Below are positions 1 through 11,744 of a stretch of DNA of 64,000 bases, in pieces. The translations under genes and the position numbers were made by a program. The DNA comes from Paramarasmius palmivorus (taxonomy: Eukaryota; Basidiomycota; Agaricomycetes; Agaricales; Marasmiaceae). Location: the NCBI GenBank assembly GCA_037176845.1, contig JAYKXP010000066.1, positions 248,001-312,000 on the forward strand. The letters are read 5' to 3'. Numbering within the stretch: position 1 is the stretch's first letter; each line of letters opens with the position of its first letter. Under the pieces are notes generated by a model. The model worked only from the letters and a program-made list of their open reading frames with translations. It had not been told where the DNA came from and searched no databases.

Positions 1-387
1 TAGGAAGCGGCCTGATTCTGGGCGATCATGGGAAACAAAAGGAAAAAGATAACACCCCGCGTAGGACCCACGATGAGTTCTCTGTGAGCTTTTGTTTTTC
101 GTGCTCGCCTTGGTATCCATCATTTGATTCGCTTGTGGGTCCAATTATCTGCAATTCGCGTAAATGGTGTAGTTTCAAAGCTCGAAAACAATAACGACTG
201 GGTATAGTTGAAAACGAATGTGTTCCTGTAAATGAGTGATAGATCTAAAAGCAGAATGTCCGTCTGAGTGCCCCAGTCGATTGCTTTGCCTTCTGCAATG
301 CACTGGCGCTTCCCTCGCGTGCACGTCTGATAACCCGGAATACGATGTTGGGTCTAGGTTCTGACTTGGCTGCTAGATAACTTCGCA
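1..387. other. Left-edge intergenic stretch
   Basis: No open frame of convincing composition is seen. This is the 3' flank of the minus-strand gene that ends at 388. I see no RNA gene or repeat in it. Confidence 0.5.
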
Positions 388-2122
388 TCAGCTAGAAATA
401 AACACAGGAGGAAGTAACACACCATTTGCTGTTGGGTCATCTTCAGCAGATTCATGGGGCGCACGTTTCCGTCGAAGACCCTCGAGTCGGAGACGCTGAG
501 TGATACGAGATGCAGCGGAAGGCTTGGACTTCTGCTCTGCTTCCGGCTCTGGATCAGGGCCAGCAGTTGGTTCCGTAGAGGGCTCCAGTTCAGGTTCAGG
601 TTCGGGCTCAGATCCCGCCACATTCGGCGTATCTTGGTCTAGAAGGGAACACGCTAAGTTATAAGACACAGGCAGGGGGCACGAAACGTACCCTTTCTCT
701 TCTCCGACAATTTGGCAAAGAACGCCTCATCAGCTGCACGAGCATCTGCAATCTCACGTTTCCTACGATCGATTTCGAGTTCCTTTCTCAGTCTGCGCCA
801 GATGTTAGTAAGTAAAGACCTCCCGGCACAATGTATAAACTTGCTGTTTGAACGCGGAAAGCTCCTTGAAGAAGTCGGCTGGGTCGTTGACTTGGTCCAC
901 CGAGGTTAAATCGTAAGTCACTTTGATAACAACCTCGTCTAGATACAGAGGGTCCAAGTCGACTATTCCTGAGCCGCTGGACGCATACTCGGGACCTACG
1001 TCCCTACCATCTGCAGTCGGAAGTTGGCCTACGGGACTTGAGGGTGCAGGCAATGGGATTGGACCTCCGTTTAAACTCTTGTTTGAAACGGCATCGGGCA
1101 GTTCGTCGGGTTCATGTGCTTTTTGAGCATCCACTGGGGGCGACGAATCGGTGTCTGTGAAGTTGTAAGTATTAGGAGTATTGACGAGTCGACACACACA
1201 ACGCACCTCTATGGCTATATACGGTTGGTCCTGTAGATCCAATTACTTCGTCTTTTTCCGCTTCGATAACCGTCGGAACTGTTCCATCAACTGATGACCT
1301 TCTCTGTGCCGGTTCTATGAAGCAATATGAAGTGCAATGCCCTTCAATCTCGGAATGGCGCTTACCTGTGGGGAGTTTGTCCACTGAGATGCGTTCTTCT
1401 GTATGTCGCTCTTGATGGGTCTCTTCACTCGCAACAGCTGCTCCAGCCTCTTTTGTTCCCATTTCGACAATTCTCTCGTTGCAATGGTGCATGTCTTCGT
1501 TTATCATCCGGGTGACTCTGACAGTTTCCTTTATGCTTGTTTCATATAGATTGGGCGGATCGTCTGGCAAGAGGATAGTTGGACATCTCCCTCCGACTAA
1601 GAAGTATGGTGAGATATAGCAATTGTCCCATGGGAGAGGCCTTCCTGGGTCGAGTGGTTTTCGGCCAAGCGGATGTTTGGTATTTGGCAACACAGGGACC
1701 GACATCTCGGGTGACATGCCCGGTTTTTCGCCTTCTGGACGAAGACCCTGATGCAGAAGGCGAAAAGTATAATAATGGTAAGGTAACTCCTCACGAAATA
1801 TCCCACTGGCCTGAGCAATGTCAGGACGCTTCATAGTATTAGTATAGTATTCGATGAACACACCGAGTAGACCCAACCAACGTATGACTGAACAGACATC
1901 TTCTCGCAAGCAGCGGTAAGCTCAAAATTGTCCAGGTGAGCTACAGTCTCGACGGGGTCCATCTTGAGAACAACTATTTGTCTGACGTCCGGAATTGAGC
2001 ACATTCTGAGCCGTATAAACGAGAGCAAGGAATCGGGGACTATAAGATTAAGAGAGAGAATGCATTACAGTTGAACCTTGAGGAACAAGGTCGGCTAATG
2101 GTGACAGCTTGGTTGCCATCAT
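388..2122 (-). CDS. Conserved hypothetical protein, copy 1 of a duplicated divergent pair (A1)
   Basis: I do not recognise this family. The start is the ATG at 2122. A short first exon (MMATKLSPLADL...) splices to PDSLLSFIRLRMC..., followed by a beta-strand-rich segment with VLKMDPVETVAHLDN and then the core motif HPLGRKPLDPGRPLPW near residue 130. Downstream come a basic/acidic helix (KELEIDRRKREI...), a Glu-Pro repeat tail (SEPEPEPELEPS) and a stop at 388-390. The closest relative in the window is the minus gene at 8086-9541, which shares exon order, the LDNxxLTxAC motif, the HPLG..PLDPG core and the C-terminal coiled coil ending in DE.FF.KLS. It is transcribed away from the plus-strand gene at 2383 across a 260-bp shared promoter. 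Introns are inferred from GT-AG sites and from the paralogue. No signal peptide or membrane segment is visible, and the function is unknown. Confidence 0.7.
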
Positions 2123-2382
2123 CCCGCTTCCCGAAAGAAAAACAAAACCTTTTCTCACAGTGACCCACGTCACTTGCTCCCCTCTGCTATTGGCATCCAT
2201 CATGCTTTTGTTTTCTGCTACGCGCTTTGATGATCTTCATAGTACTTTTTTGTCTCAAGGACTTGGGTACTCTTCATAGCGACCACTGCTGCATTGTATG
2301 GGAACTTGCTCAAAGTTTTCTACATATATCTAATTGGAGCGTCAATGCAATACCATTCCTTCATCCCCCATACTTTTCCTCC
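2123..2382. promoter_or_regulatory. Shared bidirectional promoter of the first divergent pair
   Basis: These 260 bp separate the start codons of the head-to-head genes at 2122 (minus) and 2383 (plus). The region contains an imperfect palindrome, GTGACCCACGTCAC, near 2161. The equivalent spacer in the second pair is 171 bp (9542-9712). A bidirectional promoter is inferred from geometry only. Confidence 0.45.
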
Positions 2383-3961
2383 ATGGCTCCGCGCAACACA
2401 CGTTGTCCAGCACCCGGTTGTGGGGCTGAACTTGCAAGCATTGCTTCAAACCCTCGCGTCATGCTCGAAGTCGGGAACGTTTACTCCATCCGCATGTCCA
2501 TCTTCAAGCCTTTGTTTGCCTTTGCTGGATATGAACTGTCGGATGCACTATCCAAGTATCCCGATGATCCAGACGGTAAAGGCCCTCGACCATGCGTCAT
2601 ATATTCAGTAGAGGATGAAGACAAAGTGGAGATCTGTCTTATGGCAACCTTTCATAAAACTCCTTTTGCCGCACTGCAGGACGAGTTTCGGGATCGTTCC
2701 TTACCAATATATTCTACTGGTTGGACTGAGCTCGCCATAACTGAAGATGGTCACACCCATATTCATACGACCCCGTCCCAAGCTGTCAAGTTCCCTTCCT
2801 ACATCGTGCCTTTCCCTGTGATGTGCCGCCGCGATCAACTAGAAGACTGGCACCTACGCCCAGTCAAAGGTGCCCGGCAAGCCATTGAGCCCAAGGCTCT
2901 TCAAGCATGTCATTTTTACCTCGGCAACAAAGAGGCAGAGTTCGACAGACTCAACGAGGAAATCCATTACCATCGAACACTATCCAGCAAGCTGCAAAGA
3001 AACTCTACCAAGAGAAATGCCTATATCGCAAGGATACAAGAGCTGTCGGTCAGTGTTACATCAACCTATGTTAGGTAAGGCCGACTTATATTTCCACAGG
3101 ATACAAGGCCGCCAAATCCTTCTGTGAGTTCAGTCTTGGAGAACGGTACTCTCTTGCTAACAAGGACCAGATGTCGGGCAGATCGATGCTGTCCAAAGGC
3201 ACTACCTCTGTAAGTTATCCATTTTCGAACACAAAGCACACACCTCTAACTATTCGCTCACTTTTCAGGGTCTTACGCACCGCTCTTTGCTTGAAGGCCC
3301 TTCAAGGCGCGGGGGAGGTCCCCCTGAGTCATATAAATCGAATGTATGGTCGCAGTTCGGAGCGGCACACCAGAAGGTAATGAAGTCTTACCCTCAATCA
3401 TTGTGCAACTTTATTTATCCTCAAGCTCAGACTCCTTCCATCGCACGCGGTGCTCCCAGTGTCGCTGACAGTGCTACGTCGTGGAGAAAATCAATGTCGA
3501 GGGAACCGCCCCTCATCGACCAGTCTGAATCTCATAATGGAGATCCTGTTGCTGATGCTCTCTCAAGACAAACACAGAACATGACTCTAGTAGGAGACGC
3601 CGGTACCGCGGCGGCTGATCGGGCATCTATAAGGACGGTGAGCACCTGTTCTTCAGTTATTAAGCCGTGAATCTAACATATCATTCAGGGTACCGGACGA
3701 AAGATGAACATCATGAACAGGTTTAAGACGAATGATAGCAAGTCGATGAGGTCCGGGATTGGTAGCGTCTTCAACTTCCAGCCTTCATCTTCGAAATACG
3801 GGAAGGTAAGACCATTCAATGCTAGTCTTATCAAGTTGACACGCCTCTTACCTGTCCATCTTCTACAGCAAGCGAAAACTAAAACCGCCAGCATATCAAG
3901 CAACAGATTCTCGTTACTACAACCAAGCACTCCCCCTCCCGTTTCGCCAGTCGCTGGATAA
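2383..3961 (+). CDS. Conserved hypothetical protein, copy 1 of a duplicated divergent pair (B1)
   Basis: Unrecognised family. The chosen start is the ATG at 2383 (MAPRNTRCPAPGCGAE), preceded by C at -2 and with Met-Ala context. Six exons all join in phase 0. Splices at about 3046, 3123, 3211, 3377, 3637 and 3807 use GT-AG introns of about 50-60 nt. The N-terminus has a short Cys motif (CPAPGC), followed by a roughly 200-residue folded domain with HIHTTPSQAVKFPSYIVPFPV and FYLGNKEAEF. The C-terminal 150 residues are Ser/Thr/Lys-rich and probably disordered, ending PPPVSPVAG. The paralogue at 9713 shares the Cys motif, the 'HVHTTPEWESAPQYLILIPV' segment and the 'FYVHEAACK' helix. It is transcribed divergently from the 388-2122 gene. 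Nuclear or cytosolic location is a guess; there is no signal peptide. Confidence 0.72.
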
Positions 3962-4869
3962 GGTTTTGGGCTTGATCATGTTGGACCCTGAGGGCGATAT
4001 GGGCGGTCTTCATTGTATCGAACATATGCATAATCTATTGTATTATTCTCTAGTCTCTGTATGTATTCTTACCTACTTTTGTAATCTACTATACATGCAT
4101 GTCGTTCATTCCTTTTCGGTAGCAATTTGGCAGGGGCGCACAATAACTTGTAAGCGCCCTGAGTCACACCCGAGTTGTGGGCTCACCATAACCAGGGCTC
4201 ACCGGCAAAATAGAGTAAACCGAGCCTAAAAGACCTTGGATGGTTAGGAGACGTTTAGGCTCATCCTGAATGTAAAGCTAAGTAAACCTGCCACTCAGCA
4301 ACAACTCGAGTGTCAATCCTGTCCGGACTTCGCCGCTTGGCAATTGAACCAAAGCAGCGGAGACCCACAGGACTGGGTCGATGGTATCAAAGAATTGACG
4401 AAACACTGTGTTTCAATTTATATCCTTGACAACTCCTGAAAGGGATGCGTTGGATGAGATTCCACGAGCCCTTCGCGGGGAAGGAAGACTTTCTGCATTT
4501 GCGAGCTACAGAACACGCGAAGCAGCGTAACTGTCAGGCCCGGCAAGTAGTATTGACTGTTAGGAGCCGTTCCGAGCCATCAAGCCGCTCTGTTGACTTT
4601 GAAAAATTTGAAGCTCGGTTGACTTTTGGCTTAGCGCCAAGCACTGATTCAGGTCCAGACTCCAGAAATGCGGGGAAAGGCACCTCGGCTGAGTTCGGCT
4701 GATTGATCAAAAGCGCCGAGGAACCATTGAAATGGGTGCTCTCCCGTTTGACAGAAAACCACAGCTTTCTTCCTTTCCATCACCTTCCAACTCGACCATT
4801 TCTACGTGTCGTCTCTTTCTCTCATTGTCACCGCAGTCTCGCCGCACCAGGCATATCACTCGACCGACC
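3962..4869. other. Intergenic region between B1 and the membrane-protein gene
   Basis: About 0.9 kb. Open frames here are short and have no recognisable composition. The last 150 bp, rich in CT-tracts, is probably the promoter/5' UTR of the gene starting at 4870. Confidence 0.45.
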
Positions 4870-5634
4870 ATGGCGAAATTGGACTGGACAAAGATTCGAC
4901 TCGCAATCGCCTTTTACACATTCCTTCTTGAGGGTTTCTACCCTTTCACTGAACTCCCTGTTTCCGAGGGAATCAGGAAGTCCCTGGTCTGGCAAACCAC
5001 ATTTTTCTCGCTCTGGAGCGGATTTTTCTCCGTCATTATGATGATGATGTTCTTCATCTTCTTCTCCCTCTTCTCTATCGTCTCACCGATCGTTGCGCTG
5101 AAGATGCAGCGCAGTCCCGAGTTCCGAAAGAGGGTGGAAGAGCGTCGAGCGGCAGTTCAACAGAAGCGGGCAAAGAAGGCCGCTGAAGATCTTGCGAACG
5201 GGATACTTCCCAAGTCACGAGCTAGGGCCATCGGAGAGATCATGGGGCATATCATCTTGTCTGTTGTGATGACGGTCAATTGCGCCATATTCAATAGGCT
5301 CGAAGCGCCGACCGTATTGGAGGGATCTCTCCAGCAATTCTACAGCATGCTGAAGATCTCGGCCGTTTGCGTCGTTATCGAGCTTTGCTTCATTGCTATG
5401 TGGCGAATCCCCATTGCCATCTACAGAGCTAGAAAGGAACGCCGCGATAGGGAAATCATGGCACAGGGTTCTTCCGCAGTCCAAACTGTCCAAGTTCAAC
5501 CAGGACACGGTGCCGCAGACGAGAAGTTGTTGATTGATTTCACGGATGGAGTCGAGTTTGTTTCGGAGAAGATTCAGTTGAAGGCCCAGGAGGTTAACGA
5601 CGAGGAAGCCGCCGTACGCGAGCCGCTGTTGTAA
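4870..5634 (+). CDS. Four-helix integral membrane protein, unknown function
   Basis: Single-exon gene of 254 residues. I chose the ATG at 4870 (GACCATGG, good context) over the in-frame ATG at 4732 because the extra 46 residues are low-complexity Ser/Arg sequence. Hydrophobic segments are seen at about residues 10-30, 42-76 (long, containing four consecutive Met codons), 122-142 and 156-182. A strongly basic, probably helical loop (RKRVEERRAAVQQKRAKKAA) lies between the second and third. The tail is acidic and ends in EPLL, which resembles a dileucine-type sorting signal; this is inference only. I do not recognise a named family. The gene lies between the two copies of the divergent pair and is not part of either. 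Confidence 0.8.
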   Translation: MAKLDWTKIRLAIAFYTFLLEGFYPFTELPVSEGIRKSLVWQTTFFSLWSGFFSVIMMMMFFIFFSLFSIVSPIVALKMQRSPEFRKRVEERRAAVQQKRAKKAAEDLANGILPKSRARAIGEIMGHIILSVVMTVNCAIFNRLEAPTVLEGSLQQFYSMLKISAVCVVIELCFIAMWRIPIAIYRARKERRDREIMAQGSSAVQTVQVQPGHGAADEKLLIDFTDGVEFVSEKIQLKAQEVNDEEAAVREPLL

Positions 5635-6115
5635 TATTGATCACCCGTACAACCAAGTTTAAAGAAAAAAAAATGTCTATTTATTCACTGTCCGGTGTAT
5701 ATAGTCAGGACTCAGTTGTACTTGTGTAAAATGATATCGTACCGTTAACCATATGTCTACTTCTTGATCGTGAAAGAGCGACTCTGAACCTGTCTGTGGA
5801 CCGAAAGCGAAAGCGAGCTGCGAATACATATGCATACGCCATGTAGCTTGCAGGACGAGGCTGAGACTAGTAGAAACGAACAGGGAGATGATGGTGAATG
5901 GCAATCAACGAATTGGAGCTGCTTCGAATTGGAAGAGAGCCGTGGGAAACCGACATGCCCGTCAACGTCGATCCAGCGCTGGAGACCACTCTCTAGACCA
6001 CTGCCATTGTCGAAGGTTTACCGCAATGGGTGGCCATTGGTTGCACTCTACCTATCAAGACGCCATCCGGATATTGACGAAGAACGGGTATTGCTCTCCC
6101 ACTTTCAAACCCTTA
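5635..6115. other. Intergenic region
   Basis: About 480 bp between the membrane-protein stop and the next start. An upstream in-frame ATG at 5830 exists but gives a Trp/Arg/Pro-rich sequence unlike the conserved start at 6116. No other feature seen. Confidence 0.4.
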
Positions 6116-7967
6116 TGAGCTTTTTCAGCAACTCTTCGAATATCACGATCTCTGGAGGAAGCTTCAACCATGTCTACGGCGATCAGATAAACAACTATAT
6201 AATACAACAAATGGTGATGCAGAAGGAAAAGGAACGGACAGAGTACGACGAAGTGCGTGATCGAGTTTTATTGCAATGTGGTCGTTCAACTCACGAGCTT
6301 ACCTTTTGGTACCTTTTGATAGTACACCAGAGTACCGACAGGCAAGGTCTATCTTGTCCGTAAAGTTTGTGAAACAACCGAAGCCGATGTCAAACGCACT
6401 GTCCACACTGCCCGCATTCTTGGAGAAGACAAAGATTTAGAGTTTCTTCATCTCTCCTACTCTGGCCCTGGTAGTCAAAGGGCTAGTGTTTTCGCCTCAT
6501 TTTCAATACCTCTCCTGATATTGGTTTCACAGGGATTCAAGACAGATTTTCAGAATAGCGTAGCACTTCGTGAGAGGTCACTTATTACTCACTTTCATTG
6601 CCATGACGTGGCTGACGTTACACAGGAGTGCCGAAATGGCGCAGCTCTTTGGATACAATGATTCCAGGTTGCCAGCACTGATATTCTACGATGGCATGTT
6701 GTTCTCTTTTCACAGCGTTTCATGCTAACGACCAGTGTTAGCGCTCATCCCCCTGAGAAACATCTTGCAGGTCAATCGTTCCTCAGTCTTCTTGCAAACG
6801 TATCTATCCTTGCGCGTATGTTCTACTTCACACATCTTTGATCCTATCATTGCTAACGCGCTAGTCTAGTGTGATTTGGATAACCTGCCCAGAGCAACTC
6901 GCATGGGAGAGATATGGATGCAACCTCACACTGCCCGACTAATCAAAGGCCCTCCTGGCGCTCCTGAAGACTATAATCGTTTTTATGTCTACAACTACTC
7001 TCGGCTCAAACATGCTTCCGCTTCCTGGCAGATCCCAGAAACAGCGCTACCTATCGGCCAATATGACGACCAACAGCTCCTTCAATACCTCCAAATATCC
7101 AACGTATCGAAAGATACCTTGTTGTCTTACTTGGCAACTCTGTTTGAAGAATCTAAAACGGAAATTTTCCAGCTCATATCGGACGAAGACGCGTTATTTT
7201 GGCTTGAGGCTTTCCTCTCAATCAGCTCCGTCTCGAAACGCCAAGTCATATTCAAATGCCCAAGTTCGATACCGGACACGGCATGGAAACATTCTGTTAA
7301 CTACAATCCTTACAAGCTGCTCGAAGATGGATCCTTTTCGTGAGTATTATGAGCTTCTTTCATGCTTTATCCTGCCCCTCGTTGCTCATGGACTGCTAGA
7401 TTCGAGATAACCGATGCTCTTCTCAACTGGGGGACTGAATTCTGCTATAGCCCTGGCGACGAGCCATGGGATGTATGGAACTTTATCAACTCTTGGTTTG
7501 CTCAAGCCGACAGTTACGATCCTAATTGGGAAGATTACAGTGCGTTGTGCAGGATGTAGCCTTCATTTTACTTTACTCAAGCATTGCGTACAGCTTTCAT
7601 ATCTGATCTTCGCCTTAGCCTCAAGCCCGTAGCCAAGCTCGGGCATGCCAAAAAGCCCACTACTCAGCCATGTTACCTCATCATTCGGCCCATACCAAAG
7701 CTTGGAAACAGCTATCGCCCTGATCTGCTTGCCTGGATGCGAGGGGGTCTGCATTACTACTCTTTTGACGCAGATGGAAAATCTATAATATCAGACGAAG
7801 AGCCTGGGAAAACGCGACTGCAAATCCCAGAATATTATCCCGTCGTCACGGTGCGCCGAAGTTGGTGGAAGGCGGATGCGTATGAAGGTGCGAAGAAGCT
7901 CAAGTTGATGGAAGGCACGCAAGTCCCGGATGAAAGGCGGTTTGAGGAGGTATCTGACGATTGCTGA
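6116..7967 (+). CDS. Basidiomycete kinase-like hypothetical protein (SNITISGGSF N-terminus)
   Basis: The start MSFFSNSSNITISGGSFNHV resembles the N-terminus I associate with a large Agaricomycete family of hypothetical proteins carrying a degenerate kinase-like region. Recognisable exons follow in order: VPTGKVYLVRKVCETTEADV; LHLSYSGP; FKTDFQNSVALRES; AEMAQLFGYNDS; HPPEKHLAGQSFLSLLANV; then a long exon beginning at about 6876 with a DNLPRATRMGEIWMQPHTAR stretch. The protein ends with an aromatic domain (GGLHYYSFDADGKSIISDEE) and EEVSDDC at 7967. I see no catalytic HRD/DFG motifs, so it is unlikely to be an active kinase. The junctions between 6240 and 6540 do not resolve cleanly in frame, so either the exon model is imperfect or there is a small indel. 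It converges with the minus gene ending at 8086. Confidence 0.62.
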
Positions 7968-8085
7968 GTGCGCACGGAAGGCATGGTTCATATTTAACGG
8001 TGTGCATACGGTGCATATACAGGTATAGATTAACTATTGAGGTATTATTATAATTGTTGAGATCACGTTCGTGGCGACTAAGCGT

Positions 8086-9541
8086 TTACGGATAGAAGAA
8101 CTTCATCATCTTCCTAAGGGTTCGCGTAACCTTTTTGAGTAGACCAACACCAGGTAGATGCTGGCTGTTGTTCCCCTTGCACTCCGTCGGTAGGGATACG
8201 GTGGTGGGTGAAGATGTCTGCGAGCAAGAAGACGAGGTGGTCGTGGTTGAAGGAGCGTCTAGAAAGGATGTGAGCATCAGGTTTGTAGCAAACTAGATGC
8301 ATGGGTAACTCACTCGGCTGGGACAGCTTGGAAAAAAACTCCTCGTCGATTCGACGTGCTTTCTCGATCTCAAGTTCCTTGTTGATCACATGTTCCTCTT
8401 TGAGTCTGCGAGCAAGAAAATTATCAAAGAATGAACAGAACAAAAGAGGTGGACAACATACTTCGTTAGAGCCTTCAACTCTTCAAAGAACTCCGCCGGA
8501 TCGGTCACTTCCTCGAGCTCGCTGAGGTCGAAAGAAGCCTTCAGAGCTACCATTTCCATCAACATGGCATCCATTTCATCAAACTCGTCCAAGATCTCCT
8601 CGAAGTGCCTCTGTTCCTCCATCAGGCCCGTTGGGTTCCACTCATCGCCGTCCTTGGATTTGCATTCGCATTCGTCTTCGCAGGTTTCTCCGTCGGTGGA
8701 CTTCCCGTCGATGGAGGCACCGTCGACCGATTCGCTCTCTGACATCTCTTCGTCAGCGAATTCGCTTTCGGACCCGGCCCACTCAATGCAAGAGTCGTCG
8801 TCAGAAACATAACGTGCTTGAAGCTCGGGATGCAAACGATCCGCTAGGTCCTGGCGATCCCTCCGAACAAACCCAGAAAGCCTAACCGCGTCGTCGATGC
8901 TGAGCTTAAACGTCTGGGGTTCTTCGTCGAGGATGATATTGCGGCTTCGAGCGTTAACGGCGAAGAACGGTGAAACGTAGCAGTCGTTCCATGGCAGAGG
9001 TTGTCCGGGATCGAGGGGTTCTCGGCCAAGAGGGTGAGATGTGTTGGGTAGGACCGGTACACACATACCAGGGTCGACACTCTGTCCAGTTTCGTCCCTT
9101 TCCTTTAGTCCTCGATGAACGAATAGGAACTCGAAGCTGTAGTATGGCACATCTGGCCAGAAAAGACCGTCACGCTATAGGGTAAAAGACCAGTGAGGAT
9201 ACTTGAAGACTGATATAAGAAGAACAACTTACCAGCCCCACATAGGCCAGATACTTCTTGTTACTCAGTTCTCGACAAGCCTCTGTAAGCACCGGATTGT
9301 CAAGGTGAGAAACTGAATCCACGGGATCGAGTTGAACGACGATAAAAGTGTTGGACTCCGGTAAGGCTAACATGGTTCTAGTCAGAGGGAGAGGAATTGC
9401 GACTCAAAAGACCTTCAGCAAAGGCTTTTATACCTGGTTCTGTGGCTTTCGCTCGAGACAAAGAGCGCGGCTACGCATCTGGGCCTGGCCCATTGGCACT
9501 ATTCCCACGCCTTCAGAGTTCTTTGCTTTGACCACCAACAT
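8086..9541 (-). CDS. Conserved hypothetical protein, copy 2 of the divergent pair (A2)
   Basis: Paralogue of the 388-2122 gene. Exon 1 (MLVVKAKNSEGVGIVPMG) starts at 9541 and splices to ALPESNTFIVVQLDPVDS. Next come YLAYVGL, the core HPLGREPLDPGQPLPW, a long acidic exon with Asp/Glu/Ser repeats (about 8560-8780) and a coiled-coil segment (NKELEIEKARRIDEEFFSKL). A final exon is rich in Ser/Thr and ends in KKVTRTLRKMMKFFYP with its stop at 8086-8088, a basic amphipathic tail absent from copy 1. The last intron (GTGAGT...TCTAG) is placed by analogy to copy 1. It is divergent with the plus gene at 9713, and the pair repeats the arrangement at 2122/2383. Function unknown. Confidence 0.72.
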
Positions 9542-9712
9542 CTCTATGTGGCTTACTGGTGTGGCATAAATTCTGTCTCTTGTATCGTAGGCAGTGTGTG
9601 TCATAGTTCCGTCTATTGTTACTAGGGCCGATATAAGAATGACCGCACTTCACGCGAGCAAACGTCCTTCCCATTCACAAACAGCACTCTCCTTTATCGT
9701 TCTTCCTTCTCG
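9542..9712. promoter_or_regulatory. Shared bidirectional promoter of the second divergent pair
   Basis: 171 bp lie between the divergent start codons at 9541 and 9713. I see no obvious sequence identity with the 260-bp spacer of the first pair, so the arrangement is conserved but the promoter sequence is not visibly so. Confidence 0.4.
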
Positions 9713-10839
9713 ATGACAGCGACTTCCCAAACCCTGAGCAGGGTTGCAGCAGTCGGACCCATACCACGCCTTCCTCTTCCAAAGCCTAAACCGACATGTG
9801 GGGACCCAGACTGTGCTGGCTCGTGCAGAAAGTTCAGAGTGGGACATTCGCATATACAAATTGGCGATGTCATCTCCCTCTGCATGTCTGTGTATACGCC
9901 CTTCAAGCGACTCCTAGGAGTCCGAGTCAAAGAATCCGAATCGTTTTACACGGCTTCAGAGTCGAAGGGAGCACGTCCCGGCGTTGTTGTGGCACTTCCT
10001 AGAGGCGACAACATTTATACCATCGCTATTATGGCGTCCTTCAACAAATCGGAGCAAGATAAGGTCCCAGATGCCTTCAAAGATTTTCTCATACCGGTTC
10101 CAACGACTCGATGGCATGTTGACCCTGGCGTTGACCATGTTCACACAACCCCCGAATGGGAGAGCGCGCCCCAATACCTCATCTTAATTCCCGTCAAGTG
10201 CCACAAGGATAGGCTTCTAGGAAGGTGGAAATCCTACAGGGTCGACAATAAATCCCAGCAGCATTTCGAATTTTATGTACATGAAGCCGCCTGCAAGACT
10301 CTGGAAGATATTATTCAGAAGAGGCTGATACATTGGGACACCGTCGGACGACACCAGCTAACGCGCGAGGAATTCTTGAAGCGGCTTGAGAAAGTTAAAG
10401 AGGTAAGTGTTTGACGCATTCAGGTTTGCATTGAAGTCTGATGTTTTCCCTCCAGGACCGTGTTAAAACACTGAAGGTAGTTATCGAGACTTCCGACGAC
10501 GCAACCTTGCTTACCTTCGCTATAACAGGAATCAACTAACTCCGCTCTGAGCCACACACCCAGCTGCAAGTCTGCCTGCAAGCGAACGATTCGATCGGTA
10601 TGTGACTGGTGCTTTCCTCAAGCGGTTAGTGTCTGACTCAGGGCTTTTGTAGAAGATGACCTCCTTGGCTGAAGTTCCTGAAGAAATAACGGACTCGGAG
10701 GGTTTTAAACTGGTTTGCAGTAAGGTGCGCATCATCCATCTTGGATCTGTGCAATGTACACTGATATTAGACGTCCTAGCGTGTCAAGCGTCACAGGGAA
10801 AATCATCCTACTACACCATCGACCAAATCCCGACGTTAA
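9713..10839 (+). CDS. Conserved hypothetical protein, copy 2 of the divergent pair (B2)
   Basis: Paralogue of the 2383-3961 gene. It starts MTATSQTLSRVAAVGP. The Cys motif is CGDPDCAGSC, followed by a domain with FDxV/YTPFKRLLGVRV, ARPGVVVALPRGDNIY, VDHVHTTPEWESAPQYLI and FEFYVHEAACK. Exon 1 ends at about 10401. Further phase-0 exons encode DRVKTLK, ESTNSALSHTPSCKSACKR and KMTSLAEVPEEITDSEGF. The last acceptor is ambiguous. Using the AG at about 10780 gives a basic tail ending KSRR with TAA at 10837-10839, while an earlier acceptor gives an immediate stop. It lacks the long Ser-rich C-terminus of copy 1. Unknown function; transcribed away from the 8086-9541 gene. Confidence 0.66.
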
Positions 10840-11744
10840 GGACTCTGATCTGAGCCTTCGACTTTACGACCTTAATGCCTTTGTGATTCTGTATCATCCC
10901 ATCGTTGCCTGTAGCACTAGCATCCCGACGGAACATCCTTCAAATGTATCAATATGTTATGACCTACTATAATAATCCTCACGTACATAATACTAGTTTG
11001 AGACTGTATCTTGTATTCATCCGTCTGTGACAACTCATTGCGGTCGCAAAGTACATCCTGCGTAACTAGATGGGACGTGCCAGCTCAAGGAGTCTGGGCC
11101 TCGGGAAATCCGCGTCAAAGGTCTTGAATATGGTACCTTGGAATGTGCACAGCGCTCAGCGAAGAAGCTAAGTGCTAACACTGGAATGGTCGGATGAGTC
11201 CGCAGCAAGTCTTGTGCTTGGGAATGAGGATCGTAGAATATCGAGTGTGTACAACGAAGTGATGCGTTTGGATGTGACTATGATATTGATTCGGCATCGC
11301 AGAGGATATGGTCCCGTCCCGCGAAGATAGTAATCCTGTACAGAAGGAATGGGGGAAGGTGGTCCTGGCATGAGGAAGGTGATCAATTATCATGAAGCCG
11401 GAAGAGGTAATTGAATTTACAAGTACCTTAAAGTATATTGCTCTGGATTAAACTCCTAAAAACAGGAGGGTATTCGTTCCAAGGCGACCATTGTTACAAA
11501 AATTTCATCGTGTCACGTCTCATGCCCACACACATCGGGACATTGTGTGAAGAAATAGGCTACGTTCCATACAGATAGCGTGCGTAGCCGCTCCATACTA
11601 ACGATTCTGGGAAAGAGTTCCCGTGCCCGTGCAAAAGGGCTAATACATCATTTGGGACGATGTCAATGTCGATGAGGTCAGAGGAAGAGCCGCGATCCTT
11701 AGCCCGCAATAGAATTGCGCGGCTCTTCTCTTTTCTCATGCTTC
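10840..11744. other. Intergenic region upstream of ATG15
   Basis: About 0.9 kb. Several ~70-codon frames on both strands have no recognisable composition. Nothing else seen. Confidence 0.4.

Noticed and set aside
4732..4869. Upstream in-frame start of the membrane-protein gene
   Set aside because: The added residues are low-complexity and the ATG at 4870 has better context.
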